This document shows positions 24,624 to 33,659 of a DNA stretch of 64,000 nucleotides, one piece after another. Every line of letters starts with the position of its first letter. The first letter of the stretch is position 1. The position numbers and the translations under genes were made by a program. Source of the stretch: Actinomadura nitritigenes (GTDB taxonomy: Bacteria > Actinomycetota > Actinomycetes > Streptosporangiales > Streptosporangiaceae); the NCBI RefSeq assembly GCF_017573545.1, contig NZ_JAGEOK010000002.1, forward strand, positions 310,001-374,000. The letters are read 5' to 3'. The notes below the pieces were generated by a model. That model did not search any database. It had not been told where the DNA came from and saw only the letters and a program-made list of their open reading frames with translations.

Positions 24624-25336
24624 CGGGCCGCCGGCATGTCGCAGATCGCGCCGAGCCTGCGCACCGGGTCGCTCGCCGCGTCGGCCTGGTCGCCGCCGAT
24701 CAGCGCGAGCCGGACATGGCTCGCGAACGCCTCCGCGTAGGTCAGCTTCACGCTGTCGTCGGCCGCCAGCGCGAACGTGATCGGCACGACCGTGTTCACG
24801 TCCTGGGCGTTGGACCCCGAATGCTGCCGGGTGGTCCGGCCGACCTGGATCACCTGCGCGCGCCGGATGATCCGGGACGCGCAGGACCGCTGGTCGCGCT
24901 GCGACTGCTGCTGGAACGTCGCGTAGATGTCGACGACCATGCCGGGCCTGACCTTGCCCGCCACGCCCGTCTCCGCGTCGATCATGATGGCGATCTCGCG
25001 CTGGCCGGGCTGCAACAGCGGCGCGTCGATCAGCATGCCCTGCTGCAGGTACGCGCCCGCGACCAGCGCGGTCGGCGCGACCTTGCCCGCGACGGACGCC
25101 GGATCGGTGAGCATCGTGTCCGGCGACCACTTGACCGGCATCTCGACGCGCTCGACCATGCCCGGGTCCAGCCGCCCGTAGGCGGGGACGGCGACCTTCA
25201 ACCGCAGCACCTGCCGCTTCTCGCCGACCTCGGCCCGCACCGAGCCGACGTAGCCGAGCACCGACACGAACACCGTCACGGCGCCCACCGCCGCGAGGAT
25301 CATGAGCAGCACGCCGCGGCGCTGTCGGGGGTTCAT
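24620..25336 (-). CDS. cpaB: Flp pilus assembly protein CpaB/RcpC
   Basis: The 238-aa protein has one N-terminal membrane helix (about residues 9-30), then an SAF-like domain (about 45-110; VPAYGRLDPGMVERVEMPV) and an RcpC/CpaB domain (about 110-225; REIAIMIDAETGVAGKVRPG). CpaB proteins lie on the outer side of the membrane and are thought to bind peptidoglycan near the pilus channel. In monoderm bacteria they occur without the CpaC secretin, as here. Overlaps of 4 bp exist at both ends with its neighbours. Confidence 0.9.
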   Translation of the reverse strand: MNPRQRRGVLLMILAAVGAVTVFVSVLGYVGSVRAEVGEKRQVLRLKVAVPAYGRLDPGMVERVEMPVKWSPDTMLTDPASVAGKVAPTALVAGAYLQQGMLIDAPLLQPGQREIAIMIDAETGVAGKVRPGMVVDIYATFQQQSQRDQRSCASRIIRRAQVIQVGRTTRQHSGSNAQDVNTVVPITFALAADDSVKLTYAEAFASHVRLALIGGDQADAASDPVRRLGAICDMPAAR

Positions 25337-26343
25337 GTGACTCCGTTCGCATACGACGGGGACGGGGACTCGGGGACGCCGAACCCGGTCTCAGAGGGTG
25401 CGGTGACGAGCCGTGCCGGCGGCGGCTGCGGCCGCTCGGCCGAGAGCGGGCGCGCAGGGGACGGGCCGGGGGCGGCGGGGTGCTCGACCGGCGGCGGCGC
25501 CGAATCGGGCGGCGGCGTCCGGACGGGCTGGACCATCCCGCAGAACGGGCAGACCGGCGAGCCGACCGCCGTACCGCACCAGGGGCAGGGCTCGCAGACC
25601 ACCTGCCGCAGCATCGCCTGAAGCACGCCGCTGTCCCCGCTGAACGCGACGAACTCGACGTACCTCTTCGCGCGCCAGTACTCGGCGCCGAGCGGCTGAT
25701 CGGCGACCATCGACACCGACACGGCGCCGAGCGCCGGCCCCAGCCGGTCGCGGACCCAGCCGCCGTCGCCGCCGTGCTCCGCGGCCAGCACGACCACCGG
25801 GGGTCGCGGCGCGTCCCCGGCCTCCGGCGCCGTGTCCGGGCCGGCCCTGCGGACCCCCTGGCGCGGAGCCGCCGTGACCAGGAATTCGCTGCCGGGCAGG
25901 TACGAGGCGAGGTGGTCGCCGAAGCCCGTCCGGACGTGCTCCAGCCGGGTGACGCTGTTCACCCGCGCCCCGGCGACCAGCAGCCCGGCGAGCCGGGGCG
26001 CGACGGTCGCGAGGGTCCCGGGCTCGACGTACGGGGCGAGGAAGGCGAGCTGGTCCGCCACCAGCGACAGCGCGAGCGGCGGGAGGTCGAGCGGGACGAT
26101 CGCCAGGCGGCGCGTCCCCAGCGACGCGCGCGCGAACCGCAGCAGCCGGGCCGCCGCGTCCGGCCGCCACGTCGGGTAGAGGGCGAGCACCGCCGGACGC
26201 TCGGCCAGCGTGCTCCCGATCCGGGCGGTGAACTCCAGTCCCTCGTCCGACAGCGGCGAGAACCCCGCCCGGACCCGCGCGGCCGCCACGCCGCGGAAGA
26301 CGCCCAGGCCGGGAACGTCGTCGAGGAGCATCACCAGCGTCAC
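25333..26343 (-). CDS. Zinc-ribbon protein at the head of the Tad operon, unknown function
   Basis: The 336-aa protein is predicted cytoplasmic. The first 240 residues are an alpha/beta region with no recognised motif. A zinc ribbon follows (CEPCPWCGTAVGSPVCPFCG, about residues 247-266), then a Pro-rich tail. The start is uncertain: GTG 26343 is preferred, since longer frames run into unlikely composition, but ATG 26331 is also possible. It overlaps cpaB by 4 bp and is the first gene of the leftward Tad unit, so it is probably part of the pilus system. Confidence 0.6.
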   Translation of the reverse strand: MTLVMLLDDVPGLGVFRGVAAARVRAGFSPLSDEGLEFTARIGSTLAERPAVLALYPTWRPDAAARLLRFARASLGTRRLAIVPLDLPPLALSLVADQLAFLAPYVEPGTLATVAPRLAGLLVAGARVNSVTRLEHVRTGFGDHLASYLPGSEFLVTAAPRQGVRRAGPDTAPEAGDAPRPPVVVLAAEHGGDGGWVRDRLGPALGAVSVSMVADQPLGAEYWRAKRYVEFVAFSGDSGVLQAMLRQVVCEPCPWCGTAVGSPVCPFCGMVQPVRTPPPDSAPPPVEHPAAPGPSPARPLSAERPQPPPARLVTAPSETGFGVPESPSPSYANGVT

Positions 26344-26884
26344 GCCGCGCCCCGAAAGGTCACGTGCCTCACCACACCCTCCACCGGGCCGTCCGGACGG
26401 CCCGGCACGGCACCGCGCCGGATTTCCGGGTCGCGGGCCACGATAACCATCGAAATCCGCCACGATCAGGAATTGAGCCGCCAATCCGACGGACTCGTGA
26501 GAAGTTACCCGATATCCGGTTGGACCGATCCCGAGAACGGTGCACCAGCAAGGTGAACTTCTCTTGTCCAATCATCGAATGAACGGAAAATACGCAGGTG
26601 AGGGAAGGAATTTAAGCCTCTGGCCCCACGGGGCGGCCGACGAAAAGGGGCCTCCGGGCCCTCGTCTCAGAGAATGGACTCGAATACCATGGTCCGGCCC
26701 GCCGCCGCTCCGTTTCGCGACATTCCCGTCACCAGCCGTGCCACCGGTTTTCCACAGCGTGCCCGGCGGCCGCGCCCGCGAGGACCGCGGCACGCCCGGT
26801 GAGCCGCGCGTCCCGTTCCGTCCGGACGCCCGGATCAGGCTCTAGAGTCTTCCTAGAGGCGGCCCCAGACTGGAGACGACGGCG
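26344..26884. other. Divergent intergenic region between the Tad operon and the kinase/AAA operon
   Basis: The 541-bp region contains no convincing gene. GC is lower around 26440-26700 than in neighbouring genes. It should hold the promoters for both large operons. The one clear element is an inverted repeat 27 bp before the DUF4282 gene. Confidence 0.55.
26840..26858 (+). promoter_or_regulatory. Inverted repeat before the DUF4282/kinase operon
   Basis: CTCTAG and CTAGAG form perfect 6-bp arms around a 7-nt spacer, ending 26 bp before the ATG of the first gene. The position fits an operator or a promoter-overlapping site. CTAG-containing palindromes are rare in such GC-rich DNA. Confidence 0.35.
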
Positions 26885-27370
26885 ATGACGCACCCATCGG
26901 ACCCCGGCCAATCACCGCGCCCCCCGGGGCCCCCGCCGGGCCCCGGCACGGGACCGTACGGCCCGCCGCCGCAGCAGCAGCCCGGGCCCGTCCCCGGCCC
27001 CCGCCCGCCCGGCGCCTACGGCACCGGCCCGTACGAACAGCCCCAGACGTGGCAGCCCACGCCCCGCGACCCGCAGTCGAAGGGCCTGCTCAGCGCGCTG
27101 TTCGACACCAATTTCGACCACATGGTCACGACCCAGATGATCAAGATCATCTACCGGCTGGCACTTGTCCTGATAACGCTGCTGGCGCTGCTGGTCGCGT
27201 GGTACGGCGTGGCCTTCCTGGAATGGAACACGACCCTGGGGCTGCTCACCCTCATCGCGACCCCCTTCCTGTGGATCTTCCAGTTGCTGGCCACCCGGAT
27301 GGTCCTGGAGTTCCTGATCAACCAGTTCAAGATCAGTGAGTACCTGCGGGCCATCAAGGACAAGGACTAG
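26885..27370 (+). CDS. DUF4282 membrane protein
   Basis: The 161-aa protein has a Pro/Gly/Gln-rich cytoplasmic N-terminus (about residues 1-62) and a DUF4282 domain with two helices (about 88-110 and 117-140; the start LFDTNFDHMVTTQMIKIIYR is typical). DUF4282 function is unknown; members are common in actinobacteria. It is the first gene of a six-gene rightward operon, and the kinase gene begins 11 nt later. The Pro/Gln-rich tail resembles that of the FHA protein closing the operon, so they may share a partner. Confidence 0.85.
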   Translation: MTHPSDPGQSPRPPGPPPGPGTGPYGPPPQQQPGPVPGPRPPGAYGTGPYEQPQTWQPTPRDPQSKGLLSALFDTNFDHMVTTQMIKIIYRLALVLITLLALLVAWYGVAFLEWNTTLGLLTLIATPFLWIFQLLATRMVLEFLINQFKISEYLRAIKDKD

Positions 27371-27381
27371 ACGGGACTGCG

Positions 27382-29772
27382 GTGGGCGAGTTCGACGCGA
27401 CCGGGTCCGGCGAGGCCGGATCCGCCGGAGGCGGGCCGCGGGACACGCGGCGGGACGCCGGGGCGACCCGGCGGGACGAGCGGGTGCCCGCGCCGCGCAC
27501 GCCGCCGGCGGCCGGGCCCGGGGCGACGCGGCGGGACGGGGAGGCGGCCGGCGATCCGCTGATGCGCCTGCCGGCGGCGCTGGCGGATCGGTACGAGGCG
27601 GTCGCCGAGTTGCCCGTGCAGGGCGCGGAGTCGGACCTGCTACTGGTGCGGGACGCGCGGGGCGACCGGTTCGTGGCGAAGGTGTTCCGCCGCGGGTACC
27701 ACGCCGACCGGGACGTGTGGGCGAAGCTGCCGTCGCTGGATTCGCCGCACGTGCTGCGCATCGTCGAGACGGGGCACGCGGACGGCCGCGACTACGAGGT
27801 CACCGCGTACGCGCCGGACGGCAACCTGCGCAACCTCATCGACGGCCCCCTGCCGGAGGGGACCGTCAGGGAGATCGCGGCGCAGCTGGCGGACGGGCTG
27901 GGGGCGCTGCACCGCGCCGGCATCGTCCACCGGGACCTGAAGCCGGAGAACGTGCTGGTCCTCGAGGCGGAGCCGCTGCGGCTGGCGATCGCGGACTTCG
28001 GGCTGAGCAAGGTGCTCGACGAGAGCGTGGTGTTCGCGTCGTCGTCGCGGACGCTGGCGTACGCGGCGCCGGAGTCGCTGTCGGGGCAGGTGTCGCCGGC
28101 CCGGGACTGGTGGTCGCTCGGGATGATCGTGCGGGAGTGCGCGACGGGCCGGGCGCCGTTCCGCGGGATGAGCGAGACCGTGGTGGTCGATCATCTGGCG
28201 ACGCGTCCGGTGAGCGCGGACGACGTGCCGGACCCGCGGCTGCGGCTGCTCTGCCAGGGCCTGCTGACGCGGGATCCGCGGCACAGGTGGACGGGCGAGC
28301 AGGTCGCCGAGTGGCTGGACGGGGCGTCCCCGCAGGTCGTGGAGGAGGCCGCGCAGCCGGGCGTCGGCCTTCCGTTCCTCGGCGCCCGCTATGCGAGGCG
28401 TGAGGAGCTGGCGCGCGCGCTGGTGGAGAACTGGGACGATGCCGCGCAGTACTTCTTCGGGCGCGGGGAGTCCGGCGAGGCGTGGCGGAGCCTGCGGGAC
28501 TGGCTAGCGGGCGTGCCGGACGACAGCCGCATCGCGCTGGTGGACGGCCCGCTCACGTCGGCGCTGCCGCCGGACGTGAAGCTGCTGCATCTGGTGCTGT
28601 GGCTGGATCCCGCGCTGCCGCCCCACTACCTCGGCCGCAGGACGTCCGCCGAGGACCTGCCGGCGCTCGCCGCCCTCGCGGACGATCCCCGGCACCCCGA
28701 CCATCGCGTCGCGTGCCGGATGGGGCGGGACCTGTGGGAGCACGGCCTGCTGCGCGTCCTGGCGGGTTTCGCGGGCGCCGGGGAGCTGGCCGGGATCGAC
28801 GGCCAGTGGCGCGCGCACGTCGCGACGTGGAACGAGCTCGCCCGCTGGCTGCGCGCCCAGGACGCGACGCCCGCCGGGCTGGCGGCGCGGCTGCCGGACG
28901 CGGAGGCCGGGAACCCTCCGGCCGTCCTGCTGGCGCTGCTCGCGCTGGCGGCCCGGCCCGCGGAGGCGCACCGGTCGCTGGCCGAGGGCGCGGCGCGGGC
29001 GCGGGCGGCCGTCGCGGAGCCGGTGCCGTGGTTCGCGTGGATGGCGGACGGGGCGGGCGACGATCCGCTGCGCCTGCTCGCGGTCGCCCGCGCGCTGCCG
29101 GAGGCCGTCGTGGAGGCGGAGGCGCGGGCGCGCGACCGCCACGCGGCGGCGCGGCGCTCGGAGGAGCTGCGGTCGCAGTGGGCGGACCGGGAGCGGCAGC
29201 GCCTCGCCGGGCGCGGCGCGGCGGTGACGCGGGCGGTCGTGTGGTCGCTGCCGATCCTGGCGATCTGGCTGGCGGGCAGCTGGGTGGTCGGGAGCCTGTT
29301 CGGCGCCGGGAAGCACGACGACGGGACGACGTCGGTGGGGCTGCACGCGTCGTCAGGCGGCGGCGTGCCGTTCGCGGCGCTCGCCGTCCTCGCGGTCATC
29401 GCGTGGGGCGTGCAGTGCGGCGCCGAGGTGATGCTGGCGCGCGCGCAGGGCGGCGACTACCTCCCGTACGGGCCGTGGTCGCTGATATCGAAGGTGCTCG
29501 GCGCGGGCGGCCGGGGGCTGTCGCGGGCGTCGCGCACGATGTCGGGCGCCGCGCGCCGCAACGACCGGCGGGGCTGCGGGTTCCTGCTCCTCGCCGGTAC
29601 GGTGCCGCTGCTGATCCTGCTTCTGCTGGCGGCGGCGCTGACGTCCATCGCGAGCGTGCTGTGGGTGCTGGTGATGGTCGCCGGGGCCGCCGCGCACGGC
29701 GTGGCGGCCGGTGTCCGGATGCACCGCTGGCAGCAGGCCCGCACGAGCCACCTCGGAGGGACCCCCACATGA
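27382..29772 (+). CDS. Membrane Ser/Thr protein kinase with a C-terminal multi-helix domain
   Basis: The 796-aa product has a charged N-terminal lead (about residues 1-55), a Hanks-type kinase domain (about 68-315), a long helical cytoplasmic region (about 330-610), and four hydrophobic segments (about 615-640, 660-685, 730-755 and 758-775). Catalytic marks are complete: Lys in FVAKVF, HRDLKPENVLV, ADFGLSKV and YAAPESLSG. Unlike PknB it has no PASTA repeats, and the membrane part lies at the C-terminus. The GTG start at 27382 lacks a strong ribosome site. The stop overlaps the next start (ATGA). The FHA protein five genes on is a natural reader of its phosphorylation. Confidence 0.85.
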   Translation: MGEFDATGSGEAGSAGGGPRDTRRDAGATRRDERVPAPRTPPAAGPGATRRDGEAAGDPLMRLPAALADRYEAVAELPVQGAESDLLLVRDARGDRFVAKVFRRGYHADRDVWAKLPSLDSPHVLRIVETGHADGRDYEVTAYAPDGNLRNLIDGPLPEGTVREIAAQLADGLGALHRAGIVHRDLKPENVLVLEAEPLRLAIADFGLSKVLDESVVFASSSRTLAYAAPESLSGQVSPARDWWSLGMIVRECATGRAPFRGMSETVVVDHLATRPVSADDVPDPRLRLLCQGLLTRDPRHRWTGEQVAEWLDGASPQVVEEAAQPGVGLPFLGARYARREELARALVENWDDAAQYFFGRGESGEAWRSLRDWLAGVPDDSRIALVDGPLTSALPPDVKLLHLVLWLDPALPPHYLGRRTSAEDLPALAALADDPRHPDHRVACRMGRDLWEHGLLRVLAGFAGAGELAGIDGQWRAHVATWNELARWLRAQDATPAGLAARLPDAEAGNPPAVLLALLALAARPAEAHRSLAEGAARARAAVAEPVPWFAWMADGAGDDPLRLLAVARALPEAVVEAEARARDRHAAARRSEELRSQWADRERQRLAGRGAAVTRAVVWSLPILAIWLAGSWVVGSLFGAGKHDDGTTSVGLHASSGGGVPFAALAVLAVIAWGVQCGAEVMLARAQGGDYLPYGPWSLISKVLGAGGRGLSRASRTMSGAARRNDRRGCGFLLLAGTVPLLILLLLAAALTSIASVLWVLVMVAGAAAHGVAAGVRMHRWQQARTSHLGGTPT

Positions 29773-30893
29773 GCAGCGGCGTCGAGGCCGACATCGTGCT
29801 GGACGCGGCGGTCGTGCTGACCCTGGGCATGAACCGGGTGCTCGGCCGCGGCGGCGACGCGGCGGGACGCGGCGCGCAGGCGCTGGCGGCGCTCGCCGCC
29901 GGACGGGCCGAGGCGCGGGAGGCCGCGCTCGCCGAGGTCCGCACGCACGAGCGGGCGCTGCGGGAGGTCGTCGAGCGCAACGCGCGCATCGCGGCGCTCG
30001 CCGAGACCCGCGCCAAGCTCGGCGCGGACGTGGCGCTGCCGCCGCCGCTGCGGCCCGGCGAGGAGTCCGCGCAGGAGCTGACCGCCTGGTGCGCCGCGAC
30101 GGACCGGCTCCTGGACGCGGCGGAGCGCAGCCTGTCGGAGCATCTCGCCGCCCAGGTCACCGCGCAGGTCTTCACCGCGCCCGCCGAGGGCCTCCGCGCC
30201 GACACCGGCAGGACCCCGCCGCCCCGCCGCGGCGACGACGCGCAGCGGACCCTCGAGAGGATCATGGGGCGGCTGCTCCCCGACGCCGCCGAGGACGAGC
30301 GCCGCGCGGTCGCCGAGGCGGCCCGGCTGCTCGCCGCCGTCGGCACCGCCGAGGAGGCCGAGGGCGTCCTGCACGAGGTCCGGCTGCGGATCCGGGAGGC
30401 CAACCGGCGCACCGAGGACGCCCGGGAGCTGGCGCGGCGCCGCGCCGCCGAGCGGGAGGCCGCCGAGCAGGCCGAGGCGGAGCGCCGGTACGTGCTCGAC
30501 TCGATCACCGCCGCGTTCGAGGACATGGGCTACGAGGTCCAGCCGGGTTTCGAGACGCTGACCGCCGGGGACGGCTCGGTGGTGCTGACCAAGGGAGCCT
30601 GGCCCGACCACAGCGTGCGGATGCGGGTGGACGGCGCCGCGCGCGTCGAGGCGGCGATGGTGCGGGAGCGGCCCGCCGAGAGCGAGGACGACCGGCGCGT
30701 CGACGTCGAGCGGGAGCGCGAGTGGTGCGCGGCGTTCGAGGCGGCGCGGGCGCGGCTGGCGGACGGCGGGATCCGCTCCGAGGTGTCCTGGCGGGTGGAC
30801 CCCGGCGTCCGGGAACTGCCGGTCGGCGGGGCGTCACGGCAGACTGGTGGGCGTTCGGGGCAACGCGAACGCCGCCGGGAGCGTCCCACGTGA
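29769..30893 (+). CDS. Coiled-coil protein of the kinase/AAA operon, unknown function
   Basis: This 374-aa protein is highly charged and Ala/Glu/Arg-rich, with long predicted coiled coils (about residues 25-80 and 215-250; REANRRTEDARELARRRAAE). A globular C-terminal part (about 255-350) contains FEDMGYEVQPGFETLT. No signal or membrane helix is seen. No family was recognised. The 4-bp overlap with the kinase gene implies coupled translation. It could be a scaffold or substrate adaptor for the kinase or the downstream ATPase. Confidence 0.7.
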   Translation: MSSGVEADIVLDAAVVLTLGMNRVLGRGGDAAGRGAQALAALAAGRAEAREAALAEVRTHERALREVVERNARIAALAETRAKLGADVALPPPLRPGEESAQELTAWCAATDRLLDAAERSLSEHLAAQVTAQVFTAPAEGLRADTGRTPPPRRGDDAQRTLERIMGRLLPDAAEDERRAVAEAARLLAAVGTAEEAEGVLHEVRLRIREANRRTEDARELARRRAAEREAAEQAEAERRYVLDSITAAFEDMGYEVQPGFETLTAGDGSVVLTKGAWPDHSVRMRVDGAARVEAAMVRERPAESEDDRRVDVEREREWCAAFEAARARLADGGIRSEVSWRVDPGVRELPVGGASRQTGGRSGQRERRRERPT

Positions 30894-30990
30894 CGTGCCG
30901 TCTCCCGTCGGCGGCGCGTGATCGGAGAATGGGGGCCGCGGGGCGCGGGAGGCCGGCGCCCCTCGGGACATGCGGAGTGGAGCGAGCCAG

Positions 30991-32904
30991 ATGAGCATTG
31001 ATTCGCCGACCCTAGGCGGCCGGCTGCAGGGCTGGCCGCCGTTCATCCGCGAACTCGACGCGACGCTGTCGGTGCACTCCCAGTACGTCCTGTCGGGGAA
31101 CCTGTACGACAGCTTCCTGGCGCCGCCGGCGGAGGGCGGCGGGCCCGCGCGGCTGCTGCCGCTGCGGTCCCTGCTGTGGGAGACGCTGCGTGCCAGCGGC
31201 GCGTCGTTCATGGTGGTGTACGACCCGGTGGACGGTCTGGAGATCCTCCCGCCCCCGGGCGACGAGGCCGGCGACGAGGCCGAGCGCGCCGCCGAGCGGG
31301 TGCTCGGCAAGATCAAGGACGAGCGGCCGTCGCTGGAGGCGCTGACCCGGCACCTGGCGGCGGTGGCGCGGCCGCATGAGAACGTGCGCGCCGCCTTCGT
31401 GATCGACTCCGCGTCGCGGATCGCCCGCACCCCGACCGAGATGGAGCCGGCCGAGCGGGACTTCTTCCGGTTCTGCGCGAAGCTGTCGCGGACGGCCCGG
31501 CCCGTCCGGGGGAACGGGGCGCGGCCGAAGCCGCTGTACAACCCGGTGGTGTGGCTGGTGGAGCGGCCGGGCGACCTGCCGTCCTGGCTGACGGCCGACA
31601 ACGACACGATCCGCGAGATCACGATCCCGCGCCCGCACCTCGGCGACCGGCAGGAGACGGCGCGGCTGCTGGCCCGCGCGTTCGGGGTCACCGACGTGGG
31701 CGCGGACGAGGTCGCCGCGGCGGCGTGCGACTCGTTCGCCGAGCAGGCCGACGGGCTCACCCTCCAGTCGATGATCGAGGTGACGCGGCTGGCGAAGGAG
31801 CGCAACGTCGACCTGGCGGACCTGCCCGACGCGGTCCGCACCTACAAGCTCGGCGTCCTCGACAACCCGTGGAGCCGCGGGCACCTGCGGCGCCGGGTGC
31901 TGGAGGGCGAGAAGCGCGTCCCGGAGCGGGTGATCGGGCAGCCGCAGGCCGTCACCAAGACCCTCGACATCCTCAAGCGCGCGGTGCTGGGCCTGTCGGG
32001 CGCGCAGGCGACCCGGTCCGGCAGCCGGCCCCGCGGCGTGCTGTTCTTCGCCGGGCCGACCGGCACCGGCAAGACCGAGCTGGCCAAGGCGATCACCGAG
32101 CTGGTGTTCGGGGACGAGTCGGCCTACCTGCGCTTCGACATGAGCGAGTTCTCCGCCGAGGGCTCCGGGGACCGGCTGATCGGTGCGCCGCCCGGGTACG
32201 TCGGGCATGAGGCGGGCGGCGAGCTGACCAACGCCGTCCGGGAGGACCCGTTCCGGGTGATCCTGTTCGACGAGATCGAGAAGGCGCACCCGCGGATCCT
32301 GGACAAGTTCCTGCAGATCCTGGAGGACGGGCGGCTCACCGACGGGCGCGGCAACACCGTGCACTTCTCCGAGTCGATCCTGATCTTCACCTCGAACCTC
32401 GGGATGTTCGTGCCGGGCCGCGAGCCGGGCATGCTGGAGGCCGTCCCGGCCCTCGCCGGCGACCGGGTGCGCAACATCACACCCGGGATGTCCTACTTCG
32501 AGGTGGAGCAGCGGATCAAGGACGCGGTCGCCGCGCACTTCACCGAGGTGCTGAACCGCCCGGAGCTGCTCAACCGGTTCGGCGACAACATCGTGGTGTT
32601 CGACTTCATCTCCGGGGACGCCGCGCACAAGATCTTCGACCTGCAGTTCGCGAACATCTGCAAGCGGGTCGCCGACGAGCACCGGCTCATGCTGACGGTG
32701 CAGGACGAAGCGCTCCAGACGCTCCGCGACTGGTGCACCGACGAGCTCGACAAGGGCGGCCGGGGCATCGGCATGGCGCTGGAGTCGCACTTCGTCAACC
32801 CGCTGGCGCGCGCGCTGTTCGACCGTGAGCTGGGCGCTGACGAGCGGATCAGCGTGTACGGGATCCGGCGCGAGGGCGGCATCGTGCACCTGGACATCCA
32901 GTGA
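30991..32904 (+). CDS. ClpB-like AAA+ ATPase with a distinct N-terminal domain
   Basis: The 637-aa product has an N-terminal region (about residues 1-290) that looks like a degenerate or inactive ATPase-like fold with no P-loop. A single AAA+ module of the ClpA/B D2 type follows (about 300-625). Walker A is GPTGTGKTELAKA, Walker B is VILFDEIEKAHP, and the pore-loop-like GAPPGYVGHE and the ClpB-small C-terminal domain are present. Such modules unfold or remodel proteins as hexamers. It differs from housekeeping ClpB in having only one active module. The ATG at 30991 begins after a 97-bp gap. The radical-SAM-type gene overlaps its stop. Confidence 0.85.
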   Translation: MSIDSPTLGGRLQGWPPFIRELDATLSVHSQYVLSGNLYDSFLAPPAEGGGPARLLPLRSLLWETLRASGASFMVVYDPVDGLEILPPPGDEAGDEAERAAERVLGKIKDERPSLEALTRHLAAVARPHENVRAAFVIDSASRIARTPTEMEPAERDFFRFCAKLSRTARPVRGNGARPKPLYNPVVWLVERPGDLPSWLTADNDTIREITIPRPHLGDRQETARLLARAFGVTDVGADEVAAAACDSFAEQADGLTLQSMIEVTRLAKERNVDLADLPDAVRTYKLGVLDNPWSRGHLRRRVLEGEKRVPERVIGQPQAVTKTLDILKRAVLGLSGAQATRSGSRPRGVLFFAGPTGTGKTELAKAITELVFGDESAYLRFDMSEFSAEGSGDRLIGAPPGYVGHEAGGELTNAVREDPFRVILFDEIEKAHPRILDKFLQILEDGRLTDGRGNTVHFSESILIFTSNLGMFVPGREPGMLEAVPALAGDRVRNITPGMSYFEVEQRIKDAVAAHFTEVLNRPELLNRFGDNIVVFDFISGDAAHKIFDLQFANICKRVADEHRLMLTVQDEALQTLRDWCTDELDKGGRGIGMALESHFVNPLARALFDRELGADERISVYGIRREGGIVHLDIQ

Positions 32905-33659
32905 CCGCCGGACCCCCCGTCCCGTCCCCCGGCGAGCCCGTGGACGAGGCCCCCGCGCTGCTGCTCGCCAAGGCGCACTATCCGGTGACCACACTCGGCC
33001 CCGGCACGCGCGCCGGCATCTGGACGCAGGGCTGCACGCTCCACTGCCACGGCTGCCTGTCCCGCGACACCTGGGAGGCGGACCCGGCCAAGGCCGTGCC
33101 GGTCGAGGCCGTCCTCGGCTGGCTGGAGTCCCTTCCGGGCCCGCTGGACGGGGTGACGATCTCCGGCGGCGAGCCGTTCCAGCAGCCCGAGGCGCTCGCC
33201 GCCCTGCTGCGCGGGATCCGCGCGTGGCGTGACGCGCGGCGTGAGACGATGCCATTGGACATATTGGTTTACAGCGGATATGTCTACTCTCGGCTTTCGC
33301 GGGTCCGGGGGTCGCGCGAGATCCTCGACCTGTGCGATGCCGTGATGGCGGGGCCGTACGTCGACCGGCTCAACCCGAGGGGGCGACACCCGGAAGGTGG
33401 CTCTCTACTCTGGAGGGGGTCGGCGAACCAGCGCGCCGTCCCGCTCACCCCGCTGGGGGAGGAGCGGTACGGGGCATCGGCCGGCATCGGTAAGACTAGG
33501 GAACACGCAGGGCCCCGAGTACAGGTGTCCGTGGACGAAGGGCCGGAGGGAAGGCGGGTGTACTACATCGGGATCCCGCGAAGGGGTGACATGGAGCACC
33601 TCACGTCGAGGCTCGAACGCGCCGGCGTGCGCTCGGGGGATGTGTCATGGCGACCTTGA
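32901..33659 (+). CDS. Small radical-SAM/NrdG-like 4Fe-4S protein
   Basis: This 252-aa cytoplasmic protein has the radical SAM cluster motif CxxxCxxC (Cys 45, 49 and 52 in GCTLHCHGC), followed by a GGEPF motif for SAM binding (VTISGGEPFQQPEALAALL). This is the pattern of glycyl-radical-enzyme activases such as NrdG. No ribonucleotide reductase or glycyl radical enzyme is nearby, so the substrate is unknown and may be another operon product. The GTG at 32901 overlaps the ATPase stop (GTGA), and its 3' end overlaps the FHA gene by 13 bp. Confidence 0.85.
   Translation: MTAGPPVPSPGEPVDEAPALLLAKAHYPVTTLGPGTRAGIWTQGCTLHCHGCLSRDTWEADPAKAVPVEAVLGWLESLPGPLDGVTISGGEPFQQPEALAALLRGIRAWRDARRETMPLDILVYSGYVYSRLSRVRGSREILDLCDAVMAGPYVDRLNPRGRHPEGGSLLWRGSANQRAVPLTPLGEERYGASAGIGKTREHAGPRVQVSVDEGPEGRRVYYIGIPRRGDMEHLTSRLERAGVRSGDVSWRP

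Noticed and set aside
26344..26884. Small gene in the divergent gap
   Set aside because: The short frames lack ribosome sites and recognisable composition, and the position fits promoters of two operons.
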